A stretch of DNA of 64,000 nucleotides, from positions 1-64,000 of the forward strand of contig JBGSMF010000307.1 of NCBI GenBank assembly GCA_041740315.1, read 5' to 3'. The notes under the pieces are model-generated. The model made no database searches, had not been told where the DNA came from, and saw nothing but the letters and a program-made list of their open reading frames with translations. The DNA is from JBGSMF01 sp041740315. Its GTDB lineage: Bacteria > Chloroflexota > Anaerolineae > Fen-1058. Below, one piece after another: positions 41,501 through 49,968 of the stretch. Made by a program: the position numbers and the translations under genes. Within the stretch, counting starts at the first letter, position 1, and every line of letters begins with the position of its first letter.

Positions 41501-42612
41501 AGCGCGACGTGCTGAGGATCGTAGATGCTTTCGCCTGCTTGGAGCACACCCTGCTGCAACAAAATCTGTTCGACGCGGGCAATGCCCTTTTCGGTGAGGG
41601 TGAGGGCGCGCGTGCGCTCCTCGATATTGAAATCGCCGTTCGGCTCGGCCTCTTCATCGGCGGTATTGCGCCGGAGCGGGCGAACCAGGGCGGCAAAGCG
41701 GCTATACTCGTTGCCGGCCTGTTCAGCCGGGCCAGAAATGATGAGCGGGGTGCGCGCTTCGTCAATCAGAATATTGTCCACCTCGTCTACAATGGCATAA
41801 TGAAACTCTCGCTGGACGCACTGCTTGAGGTCGTAAACGACATTGTCGCGCAAATAGTCAAAGCCAAACTCGTTATTGGTGCCGTAGGTGATAGCGGCCT
41901 CGTAAGCTTCGCGCCGATTGCACGGCTTCCAGTGAACCAGGCGATCATCTTCCAGGTGGCCTTTGGGGTCTACATAATCGGGGTCGTACAAGCCGGAAAA
42001 ATCGGTGGTGATCAACCCCACCGCAAGCCCCAGCAAGTTAAAGATGCGGCCCATCCAGCCGCCATCGCGCCGGGCCAGGTAATCGTTCACCGTGACCAGG
42101 TGCACGCCGTGCCCGGCGAGCGCGTTGAGGTAGAGCGGCAGCGTGGCCACCAGCGTTTTGCCTTCGCCGGTCTTCATTTCGGCAATTTTGCCATAGTGCA
42201 AAACCATGCCGCCCATGAGCTGCACGTCAAAGTGGCGCATGCCAACCGCTCGTTGGCTGGCTTCTCTCACTGCGGCAAAGGCGCGCGGCAGGGCCTCGGC
42301 CAGCAAGGCATCTTCGGCTTTGCGCAGTTCGGCCGCCAGCTTTTTGAGCTCTTGGCCTTGGGTGCGGCTGCGGTCGGGGTCAGGCTCGCTTCGCACTTGC
42401 TGGCGCTGTTCTTCCAGACGCGCGCGGGGACTGGCTGTTTTTTCAGCCACTTGCTGTTTGAGTTGCTCGGTCAGCGAGCGCAGTTCAGCCTCAGACATGG
42501 CCCGGAAGCTGGCTTCCAGCGCATTGATCTCATCAACGACCGGCCGCAATTGGGCTAGTTCGTATTCACTTGAATCGCCCACGCCAAGGCGGGCCAGAAA
42601 ATTTTTGAGCAT
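38548..42612 (-). CDS. secA: Preprotein translocase SecA, unusually long
   Basis: The product is 1354 residues, against about 800-950 for most SecA. Walker A is EMKTGEGKT (145-153), the DEAD-like box is [14 protein letters not shown] (275-288), and [13 protein letters not shown] (609-620), [22 protein letters not shown] and the C-terminal zinc motif [14 protein letters not shown] are all present. A segment of about 200 residues (620-828) is inserted in nucleotide-binding domain 2, where Escherichia coli has about 30. The helical region beyond 900 is also expanded. It drives secretion through SecYEG. It is single and has no adjoining sec genes. Confidence 0.95.
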   Translation of the reverse strand: [1354 protein letters not shown]

Positions 42613-42647
42613 GGTTTGGATATCCTTGGATTAGGACTGTGAATAGG

Positions 42648-42723
42648 CTAAGGATTGGATAACTCGTCCATTTCAAGCGCGCAGCTAGCTTGGCTAATGG
42701 GCAAATTACGTCTCATTCCTTAG
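42648..42723. repeat. Element E, diverged copy
   Basis: CTAAGGATTGGATAACTCG and ATTCCTTAG are the ends. The interior differs from the two full copies. It lies directly beside the next copy, giving a tandem. Confidence 0.5.
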
Positions 42724-42725
42724 GG

Positions 42726-42814
42726 CTAAGGATTAAATAACTTGCTCATCTGTAGCTCGTTTTGCCCGTATTTCGGCGCCATTGTGGGAAAGTTATTTAA
42801 TTTCCAATCCTTAG
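42726..42814. repeat. 89-bp element E copy 2
   Basis: Ends CTAAGGATTAAATAACTT and AAGTTATTTAATTTCCAATCCTTAG are inverted. It matches 33163-33251 over the whole length. Confidence 0.88.
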
Positions 42815-42925
42815 CAGAAAGTATTATAGCACAAACCTGGGCTTGTGGGCATTAGCGCAATACTGGGGCGTAGAACTAGGCGGGTCGGCGTAGCCGGCCA
42901 ACCAGACAGCAGGCTTGATTCATTT

Positions 42926-43014
42926 GGGTGTGTTTCATTTCAGTTGAAAGAAACCAGGTTTTTCGGAAAAACCTGGTTTCTGGGCCGCCGTTTCAACTCA
43001 TTTGAAACACGCCC
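42926..43014. repeat. 89-bp element D copy 2
   Basis: Ends GGGTGTGTTTC and GAAACACGCCC are inverted around the AGAAACCAGG/CCTGGTTTCT hairpin. The 9-base flanks GATTCATTT and TTTTCATTT agree at seven positions. Its length equals that of 13869-13957. Confidence 0.82.
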
Positions 43015-43136
43015 TTTTCATTTGAACGGATTTTGGGCTATATAGATGTCTAGCGCGCTAGAGGGAGAAAAACGCGCAATTCACCGACATGCGCCGGCTT
43101 TACTTTTGGTGGGCGCGGGGGACAGCTTTGTAATTC

Positions 43137-44090
43137 TCACTGGTCGCGTTTGGGTTCCAGCTCCATCCGTTTCACGCGATAGGTCACCTCATCCAACATG
43201 CGCCGGTTGAACCCCACCAAATCTGCCATCAACCCAATCAGAGTGGTCTGAAAGCCCACAATAGCAAGAATGGCAGCCAGGATCAGCGATTGGACGTGCC
43301 CGCTTCCCTGGCCCTGAGCCATAAAGTACAGAAAGCGCCCTCCCCAGCCCAGGCTCAGCAAGATCAGCAAGCCGCCGATGGTCAAAAAAACCTTCATCGG
43401 CTGATACATGGCATAAGCCCGCACAATAGTCACCGCCGATTGAAGCAAGTATTGGGGCACGTTGCGTATGAGCCGCGACTGGCGCGTTTGGGGATTGGTG
43501 CGCACGGGGACATATTCCACCCCCAATTGGCGTGAGCCGGCCTGGATGAGCGTTTCGAGTGTATACGAATAGCCGCTAAGCACATTGATGCGCAAAGCCG
43601 CCTCGCGGCTAAAGGCGCGAAAACCGCTGGTGGCGTCTGGCACTTTAATGCCGGCGGCCATTTGCACCGTCAGGCTTCCTATTTGTTGCAGCCAGCGCTT
43701 GAAAGGAGAAAAATGGGGGCTAGAGGCCACCCCCCTATCGCCCACCACCATATCGGCGCAGCCGGCAACAATGGGCGCCACCAGCCTGGCAATGTCTTGG
43801 CCCTGGTACTGGTTATCCGCATCGGTGTTCACAATAATATCCGCCCCGGCTGCCAGGGCGGCATCTAGCCCAGCCTGAAAGCCCCGCGCCAGGCCGCGGT
43901 GGCAGGGAAAGCGGACGATATGGCGCGCGCCCAACTCGCCCGCCACCACCGAGGTTCGATCGCTGCTGCCATCGTCAATCACCAACACCTCTATCGCGGT
44001 GATGCCCGGCAGTTGCGTGGGCAGATCGCGGATGGTTTGTGGCAGAGTGGCCTCTTCGTTATAACACGGGATTTGAATGATGAGTTTCAC
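43137..44090 (-). CDS. Family 2 glycosyltransferase, dolichyl-phosphate sugar synthase type
   Basis: The product is 317 residues. GT2 motifs are IPCYNEEATLP, IDDGSSDRT, NTDADNQYQ (DxD) and DATSGFRAFSREAALR. Two C-terminal membrane segments (about 230-250 and 270-292) anchor it. Enzymes of this type load a sugar onto a polyprenyl phosphate for use outside the membrane. The start is GTG 44090, almost at the predicted transcription start, with no leader. The open frame upstream to 44252 crosses the promoter and is rejected. Confidence 0.88.
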   Translation of the reverse strand: MKLIIQIPCYNEEATLPQTIRDLPTQLPGITAIEVLVIDDGSSDRTSVVAGELGARHIVRFPCHRGLARGFQAGLDAALAAGADIIVNTDADNQYQGQDIARLVAPIVAGCADMVVGDRGVASSPHFSPFKRWLQQIGSLTVQMAAGIKVPDATSGFRAFSREAALRINVLSGYSYTLETLIQAGSRQLGVEYVPVRTNPQTRQSRLIRNVPQYLLQSAVTIVRAYAMYQPMKVFLTIGGLLILLSLGWGGRFLYFMAQGQGSGHVQSLILAAILAIVGFQTTLIGLMADLVGFNRRMLDEVTYRVKRMELEPKRDQ

Positions 44091-44097
44091 AGACAGG

Positions 44098-44126
44098 ATT
44101 GTAACATTGTTAAAGAGGAGCGTCAA
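44098..44126 (-). promoter_or_regulatory. GT2 promoter, leaderless arrangement
   Basis: On the minus strand TTGACG, a 17-base spacer and TACAAT place the transcription start within about two bases of the GTG at 44090. The same 35-base block occurs at 49909-49943. Confidence 0.65.
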
Positions 44127-44210
44127 CCGGCAAGAAGAGGAAAAGCACGCGTCAGTTTTTCCCCTGGTGGATGCCAACAGTTCACACACAAAACATGATA
44201 TGACTTTTCC

Positions 44211-44293
44211 AAGAAAGCGCCTTCGGCGCAGCTTTCGCAGTGGTGGAGCCAAAGGCCCCCTGTGGGTAGAAAAGTTTTATACTTTCCTATACC
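44211..44293. repeat. Two-hairpin repeat, copy 2
   Basis: It is the reverse complement of 1200-1264, with extra bases between the GTGGTGGAG and GAAAGTTTTATACTTTCC parts. Confidence 0.65.
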
Positions 44294-44308
44294 ATAAAAA
44301 ACTTTTTA

Positions 44309-44430
44309 ACCACCAAGGACACAAAGGGCACCAAGAAAATTCAAGTGGGGGTTAACCTTGTTCGCAAAAAAAACTTAGAGTTTTGTCAACCTGCGCCTTA
44401 AAATCCTTTGTGTGCTTGGTGTCCTTTAGA
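44309..44430. repeat. ACCAAGGACACAAAG inverted-repeat element
   Basis: CCAAGGACACAAAGGGCACCAAG on the left is answered by TTTGTGTGCTTGGTGTCCTTT on the right. A relative lies at 55198-55268. With its neighbours it fills the 44091-44606 gap, which has no gene. Confidence 0.55.
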
Positions 44431-44432
44431 GT

Positions 44433-44549
44433 TTATCGGAAATAACATAGCCAACGTATCCCTACACCTGCACTTGCGCCAAGCGCAGCGCAGGTGCAAG
44501 TGTACGTTGGCGGACTGGCATGGGGATGCCGTCCTGCTATTTCCGATAA
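44433..44549. repeat. TTATCGGAAATA inverted-repeat element
   Basis: Perfect 12-base ends TTATCGGAAATA and TATTTCCGATAA enclose nested stems CCAACGTA/TACGTTGG and CACTTGC/GCAAGTG. It lies just after the stop of the minus-strand gene. Confidence 0.75.
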
Positions 44550-44606
44550 GGTCTTTTGTGGTTTTTTCAGAGGAGTCATGATATAGGATTGCAATGGTGG
44601 ACCGGC

Positions 44607-47321
44607 TCATTTTGTAGCGATCAAGACGCGAACACACGCATTTGGGCCAGCAGGGGCATTGTACAAGTGCAAATTGCCCTGTGTATAGGTCCAATCACGC
44701 CCTGGCTCCAATATGCGCTGATCTCCCTCAACCATCACAGTGTATGGGGTACGATCCAATAACACTTGAGCCTCAGTTCCGCCTGTGTAACACACCGTGA
44801 TTTCGCCTGTTGACACGTCTTTAACCAGGCTGATCATTTGGCCGTTGGTAGACAAGCCATCCGAACCGAGCTCTGAGACAGTGGCATTGTAAAGCCATTG
44901 CACGCCAAGCCGGTTGCCTTGCACATTGACATACTGGCCGTCATAGTCACCCGTCTGTGGATCTAGCAAGGCGCGAGAAACCCCCTCGGCCTGGCCCATC
45001 TGACCGACAAGCAAGGTGGTTGCCAGTTCAAGCTGGCCCACTCGAGGCGCGCGATAGGTGAGGGTCAAGGTGGAATCGTCTTTTCGATCAAGTTGGCTTG
45101 TTTTCCAAGCTTTGGCAGGCAAAATTAACTTGGCCGATTCCAATGACCTTGTCAGGGCATCGCCTTTTTGCTCGAACTCGCCATCCAAATGCCAAGTTAC
45201 ATGAGCCTGACCCTGCCCTCCAACCGCAGAATCCATTACAATCACGGCTCCCCCGTGAAAAAAGTAAATCGCGCGATTATGGGTCCAGCCCTGCCAATCA
45301 TCCAGCACAGTGGTGGTTATATCTAGCGGGCCAAGTGTTTCAAACGTCTGCACCTGGGCATAGTGGGGCGGATCTTGCGCCCAAGAGCTGTCGCCTGTCA
45401 AGGCAGACAAAACTGAATCTAATCCTCTGCGCTCGATAAGCAGGCCATTCAGATTTTCACGAGGAATGCGCTTGTCTCTGAACAGGCTGCGACCAGTGGG
45501 CAACCAGCTATACGATTGCCCTTCGGCACGCTCAAACACCAATGCCTCTTGGTTGTAAAAGAGTGAAATTGTATTGGTCGCTTTATACCTGTGCCAGCCG
45601 CTAAATCGGAGGTTGAGCAGCAAATAGCTCGAGTCAGGCTGCCAACCATCGCGGAAGACGATCTTGTCTGGAGCCAAGGGGCCCTTTTGGTTCGGCAAGC
45701 CTGAATCGCTAAAAATCAAGCAAGTTCCTTCAGTTGGCGATTCACCCGTCAGGCTCTGCGATTTTTCCAAGCCAGGCCACGCGCGCAAAAAGGCGCTTGG
45801 CCCCAGTTGCTCAAGAACGCGGGCGCTCCACCAAATAAAACGAGGATCGTCAGTCAAGAGAGCGCCCAAATAGGCTGGGCCAGCCATAGGGAGCAAACCA
45901 GGGTGATTATAGCGCAGAGAAGCGCCGTCAGGCAAAGCTTGGAGCAACATCCACTCAAAGGACAAACGGCGATTGATGAGATTAGGTTCCTGGCCAAACT
46001 GCCGCCAATACAGCGATTGGAAATACGCGTTAATGACCCACTCGGGTTGGTAGACATACGCATCGTCAGTATTGTGGAAACGTTGCTCCCAACCGCGCTT
46101 GTTCCGTTCCAGATAAGCCCGGTTGAGTGAAGACAATTCCGGGGGAGCAAGCCCCTCAAGCTCAAGAAGGGCCAAGAGGCCTGCGCCATTTTCTTGATTT
46201 TCATAAGGCCCTTCTGGGCTTTTGGAAAAGGCCAGCGCATACATCCAATCTACCCATTCTACCGTCAGCGCGCGCCGATTGATCGCCGCAAACCATGCGC
46301 GCAGAACCTGCCATTCTTGCTCACTAAACAAGGCCGGAAAAGCTGCATGCACCTGGGCGGTGTAATATACTCGCACTGCTGCTTCATATTGAGTGGACTT
46401 GACACTATTGGCCGGCCCGGTAAAGCGGCCAGCCTCTGCTTCGGCCAGAATGGCCGCTCGAAAAGCCTGGCTCCACTGCGGTGAGCCGGTGGCCAAAGCC
46501 AACATTCCAAATTCGAGCACGGCCTTGTTTGGATTGGCTAGGACGCTTGCCAGGAGTCGTTGATGGATCTCCTTGCCAAGAGGCTGAGCAGGGTCTGGTG
46601 CGATTTGGGCACACACAAACGGCGAGGTGGCCGTGACGCCAGGGTAACCAGGCGCATTAAGAGTGTAAAAGCTGCCTTGATAGGCCGGCATACTCCATAG
46701 AATCAAAGCGACAGCAAGGCTCACCAAGCTACCCATACCAAGCCAACTGGCCAGGTGTGTTTTTTTACTCATGTGTTTTGTCAATCTATCCTTACGGTGA
46801 TAGAGGTAACCATGCGCTACCAGAAACAAGAGGCAAAAGCCGGCTAGCTCAACTCCATGCAAAAAAACAAAAAATTCTTCATCGGCAAAACGAGATTCGA
46901 TCTGGTTGGCAAGGAGCGGCAAAAAACCGCCCGCGGCCGCCAAGATAAAGCGCGCGCCCCAGCGCCCCAGCCGGCGGCGTGGCGAGGCGGCCATTATGCC
47001 AGAATCTAGGCAAGCTAAAAGAGCATAAAAAAGCGCCAGCAGCGCCCAGGCCGCCCAGGTATTGGAGGTAAATACATACAGGCCCGCCACCAGCGTAACA
47101 GGCGCAATCACTCCAATGCTCTGCTGGATAAATGAGCCGCTGGCCCTCAACTTGTTGTAAAGCTCTGCCAGCGTCATCAGCCCCGCCACAAATCCAACAC
47201 TTGCCAGCCAGTGCGGCAGTGGGCTGGGTTGCCCTCCCATAACCTGTATCACGCACAAACAAGCTATCAGGCCGGCTGCCACGCCCAATCTGGAAAGTAT
47301 TATTGCCTTGATGTTTTCCAA
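44607..47321 (-). CDS. Membrane protein with heparinase II/III-like outer domain
   Basis: The product is about 904 residues. Six or so membrane segments fill the first 200 residues. A helical region (about 280-520) and a beta-rich C-terminal half follow. The block FRDGWQPDSSYLLLNLRFSGWHRY resembles the heparinase II/III core, where a histidine follows the strand. This suggests a membrane-bound polysaccharide lyase or a binding relative. The start is uncertain: TTG 47321 lies one base after the upstream stop, and TTG 47360 overlaps it. It is coupled to the preceding membrane gene. Confidence 0.7.
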   Translation of the reverse strand: MENIKAIILSRLGVAAGLIACLCVIQVMGGQPSPLPHWLASVGFVAGLMTLAELYNKLRASGSFIQQSIGVIAPVTLVAGLYVFTSNTWAAWALLALFYALLACLDSGIMAASPRRRLGRWGARFILAAAGGFLPLLANQIESRFADEEFFVFLHGVELAGFCLLFLVAHGYLYHRKDRLTKHMSKKTHLASWLGMGSLVSLAVALILWSMPAYQGSFYTLNAPGYPGVTATSPFVCAQIAPDPAQPLGKEIHQRLLASVLANPNKAVLEFGMLALATGSPQWSQAFRAAILAEAEAGRFTGPANSVKSTQYEAAVRVYYTAQVHAAFPALFSEQEWQVLRAWFAAINRRALTVEWVDWMYALAFSKSPEGPYENQENGAGLLALLELEGLAPPELSSLNRAYLERNKRGWEQRFHNTDDAYVYQPEWVINAYFQSLYWRQFGQEPNLINRRLSFEWMLLQALPDGASLRYNHPGLLPMAGPAYLGALLTDDPRFIWWSARVLEQLGPSAFLRAWPGLEKSQSLTGESPTEGTCLIFSDSGLPNQKGPLAPDKIVFRDGWQPDSSYLLLNLRFSGWHRYKATNTISLFYNQEALVFERAEGQSYSWLPTGRSLFRDKRIPRENLNGLLIERRGLDSVLSALTGDSSWAQDPPHYAQVQTFETLGPLDITTTVLDDWQGWTHNRAIYFFHGGAVIVMDSAVGGQGQAHVTWHLDGEFEQKGDALTRSLESAKLILPAKAWKTSQLDRKDDSTLTLTYRAPRVGQLELATTLLVGQMGQAEGVSRALLDPQTGDYDGQYVNVQGNRLGVQWLYNATVSELGSDGLSTNGQMISLVKDVSTGEITVCYTGGTEAQVLLDRTPYTVMVEGDQRILEPGRDWTYTQGNLHLYNAPAGPNACVRVLIATK

Positions 47322-47322
47322 G

Positions 47323-49803
47323 TTACTGACACTCTTGCGTATTAAAAGCAAACACGCCAACTTTATCTTGCCGGTATAGGAGAGAAAAATGAGGCGATGC
47401 TTCCAACTCTGCTATCGGCAGCATCGGCTCTGGCGGCGGTAATGCAATCTGTCCTTGCCCCTGGCCAACGTAAACGTGAGTAATGCCGTATTGGCATAGC
47501 AACTGCCTGCCTTCCGGCGAAGTGACCCCCACCTGGCGCAATTGCAAGACAAGGTCTACAATGGCCTGGTTATATTCCGGCGTATAGGGTTTTTCGTTCA
47601 GAAGCGCATATTGTGGGGGCATTGTATTTTGCCGCCCCGCCAATAAAGGTATCCACCAGCCAGCATCCGAGCCGACGATTGATTGATCGTTATAGATCAA
47701 AAAACCATCAACGAGAAAAAGGGCCTCTGGCGGGGTATTAGCGCGAATCCACTCTATGGCGGCCAGATCGGCCGGGGCAACTATACGATAGGCGTGGTCT
47801 ATCACGGCGCTGCGCGCCATTGCGCCCCAGCCCCCTGCGACAAGCAAAGCTGCTATTATCGCTGCCGCGCCCCACCTGGCGCGTTGGGTTAACGCGCTAA
47901 ACATCACGTCGAGAAAATAACCGCCCAAAAGCCCAACCGGCATATACAGGCTAATCATGATAGCAAAACTCACCATGTGGTTAGAGCCCGGCAGTCTAAT
48001 CAATCTGGTTGCGATCAGCCCAACCAGCCCAACCAGCCAGGCGCCCATTGCCACCGCCTCGCTACGCCGCCGCACAATGCCCCAAGCCATGCCTGCCACA
48101 GTTAATGCCTGCAGTGCTAGAGGAACATACAGCTCCACACTGCGAAAACCTTCATATTCCCTTTGAACTTGTTCCAGGGTTGATCCCCTAATGATGCCTG
48201 TCCCAATTGAGGTCGCCAGGTTGCCGCCGGCAATATGCGCAAGCCAAAACGCCACCAAAGCCAGCATCACCACGCCACTCTGGGTCAATTGAACAGCCCA
48301 TCTGCTCCAAGGCTTCCAATCAAGGCGCCATCGAGGCAAGCCACACGCCAACAGCCAGGCCACAACAAAGGCTGCGTAATAATGGGGCATTCGATAATAA
48401 GACAAGAACATGCCAGCCAGGGCAATCCCTGTCAATAACGTCACCTGCCAAGCTCGCCTGAGAGACTTGGCTTCTGCCAACTCCCAGGTAAGCCAGGCTG
48501 CCCCCGGCAACACGGCTTGCCCGGCCAATTGAGAATAACGCCCCCAGTTCACATACTCCATTGGCATGGGCGAAAGCAATCCGGCCACGAGCAACGCGCC
48601 GACACCGGCCCATTCGCTCTTGAGCAAGCGGGTTGCCAGCGGCGCCAAGGCAAAAATTGCCAGGGCATTGACGATTTGGCCTACAACCAGCGTATTGCGC
48701 GAAATATCGCCGCCCACCAACCAGTGCCAAGCTGCAACATCGCTGTGAAATCCAAAATGAACGGTGAGGGTCTGGAATGGAGTATAAGGCAGCCAAGAGT
48801 CAAACAATCCGCCATGGTCAACCATCAATTGGCCGATAAAGGCGTGCTGCACCGAATCACCCCACAGCGGAATCTCGTAGCCGCGTATCACAAACAAGCG
48901 CACAGCTATGACCGCCAACGCTACGCCCCCAAAAGCCAAGTTCGGCAGAAATCCTGCCGAGCAGGCCCATTGTTGCAAGGCGACCTTGGCACTGGGCCAA
49001 AGCGCGCGGGGCGCTGGGCGATAGCGCGCAATCAGCGCAATACCGGCTGCCAGCACAGGCCCCCATGCCGTAGCTGCCCCAGGTTGCGCGCCGGCCACAC
49101 GCGCCAACAGCATAATCAAAGGATATACGCACAAACTGAGGCTGCCCGCCAAACCTAATGTGGTTTTCCAGTTCAGCCGTTCAGGGGGCAGCAAATACAC
49201 CAGCAAGGCCCATCCAGGCAATACAAACAGCGCCAGCGCAATCATCATAGTCCCTATATCGCTCACGGCGCCCAAAATTACTTGCAGCAACAAGTTGCTG
49301 CGATCATAATGCAAGCGGAAAGCGAGTTGTTTGCCGTTGGGTTGATCAGAGCGATACATGGCGCCATCGTCATAAGCCTGAACCGGCCCTTGGCCCACTT
49401 GTAGGCTGCTGCCTTCAGGCAGCCCTTGCGCTTGAATGACAAAATAATAACGCTTGCCATGTGTTTCTGGAATGGGTGGGAAAGAAAACAGATAAAATCC
49501 AGGATTTGATATGCCGGCAAGGGGCAAACTTGATTGAACAATGTCTTGGTCTTGTGTGGGGTCGCTGCGAAGATGAAGAATGGCAACGCCATCTCCTGGC
49601 GGGCCATCCACTTTGGCCAAGATACTAATGCCATTCAAGCCACCGTGTCGCGCGACAAAGGTCTGCCCCACTGTTTGAGCATCGGCCACAGGGCCGCCCA
49701 AGCCGAGCGAAGAATCTGGTTGTGTGGTATCTACAAAGTCAGAGCAGCCGCAGAGCGCCAAGAACAATACGCTCAACAGCGCAAATCTTAGAGTATGGCG
49801 CAT
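47323..49803 (-). CDS. Polytopic membrane protein, possible GT-C glycosyltransferase
   Basis: The product is 826 residues. A lipoprotein-like signal (FLALCGCSD) is followed by an outer beta domain to about residue 165. Roughly 13 membrane segments then span 170-680, and a soluble C terminus ends the protein. The first large outer loop, PLWGDSVQHAFIGQLM, resembles the acidic loop of GT-C enzymes that use polyprenyl-linked sugars, which would fit the GT2 gene nearby. ATG 49803 overlaps the stop of a 34-codon leader frame (TAATG). Confidence 0.72.
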   Translation of the reverse strand: MRHTLRFALLSVLFLALCGCSDFVDTTQPDSSLGLGGPVADAQTVGQTFVARHGGLNGISILAKVDGPPGDGVAILHLRSDPTQDQDIVQSSLPLAGISNPGFYLFSFPPIPETHGKRYYFVIQAQGLPEGSSLQVGQGPVQAYDDGAMYRSDQPNGKQLAFRLHYDRSNLLLQVILGAVSDIGTMMIALALFVLPGWALLVYLLPPERLNWKTTLGLAGSLSLCVYPLIMLLARVAGAQPGAATAWGPVLAAGIALIARYRPAPRALWPSAKVALQQWACSAGFLPNLAFGGVALAVIAVRLFVIRGYEIPLWGDSVQHAFIGQLMVDHGGLFDSWLPYTPFQTLTVHFGFHSDVAAWHWLVGGDISRNTLVVGQIVNALAIFALAPLATRLLKSEWAGVGALLVAGLLSPMPMEYVNWGRYSQLAGQAVLPGAAWLTWELAEAKSLRRAWQVTLLTGIALAGMFLSYYRMPHYYAAFVVAWLLACGLPRWRLDWKPWSRWAVQLTQSGVVMLALVAFWLAHIAGGNLATSIGTGIIRGSTLEQVQREYEGFRSVELYVPLALQALTVAGMAWGIVRRRSEAVAMGAWLVGLVGLIATRLIRLPGSNHMVSFAIMISLYMPVGLLGGYFLDVMFSALTQRARWGAAAIIAALLVAGGWGAMARSAVIDHAYRIVAPADLAAIEWIRANTPPEALFLVDGFLIYNDQSIVGSDAGWWIPLLAGRQNTMPPQYALLNEKPYTPEYNQAIVDLVLQLRQVGVTSPEGRQLLCQYGITHVYVGQGQGQIALPPPEPMLPIAELEASPHFSLLYRQDKVGVFAFNTQECQ

Positions 49804-49907
49804 TATCCACAATCCATTGGGTGAGCTACCGATAGCAAAGTGAGGGTCAAAGTGATCAGACCAGAGAGGCAGCGCAGCCTTTTTGTTATAACATGAAAAG
49901 GTTTCAC
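49803..49907 (-). CDS. 34-codon leader frame, decayed start of a GT2 gene
   Basis: GTG 49907 lies at the predicted transcription start. The frame runs 34 codons (VKPFHVITKRLRC at the start) to a TAA that overlaps ATG 49803 of the membrane protein. Its first 45 bases resemble the start of the GT2 gene at 44090, including GTTATAAC and CTGCC, with about nine bases deleted. It looks like the remnant of a duplicated gene start now serving to bring ribosomes to the next gene. Confidence 0.5.
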   Translation of the reverse strand: MKPFHVITKRLRCLSGLITLTLTLLSVAHPMDCG

Positions 49908-49914
49908 GGGCAGG

Positions 49915-49943
49915 ATTGTAACATTGTTAAAGAGGAGCGTCAA
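49915..49943 (-). promoter_or_regulatory. Duplicate of the GT2 promoter
   Basis: TTGACG, 17 bases, TACAAT on the minus strand, identical to the block at 44098-44126. Confidence 0.65.
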
Positions 49944-49968
49944 CCAACAAGGAATGGTAAAGAGGGAC

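Larger units (their letters stand above)
42613..43136. other. Gene-free stretch with three inserted elements
   Basis: It holds a diverged element E (42648-42723), a full element E (42726-42814), a CTAGGCGGGTCG half-hairpin like that at 32008, the 89-bp element D copy 2 (42926-43014), and about 120 bases in which I see nothing. The secA promoter should lie near the left end but none is clear. Confidence 0.6.

Noticed and set aside
44091..44252. Longer N terminus for the GT2 enzyme
   Set aside because: It would run through a consensus promoter, and family members start at the IIQIPCYNEE region.
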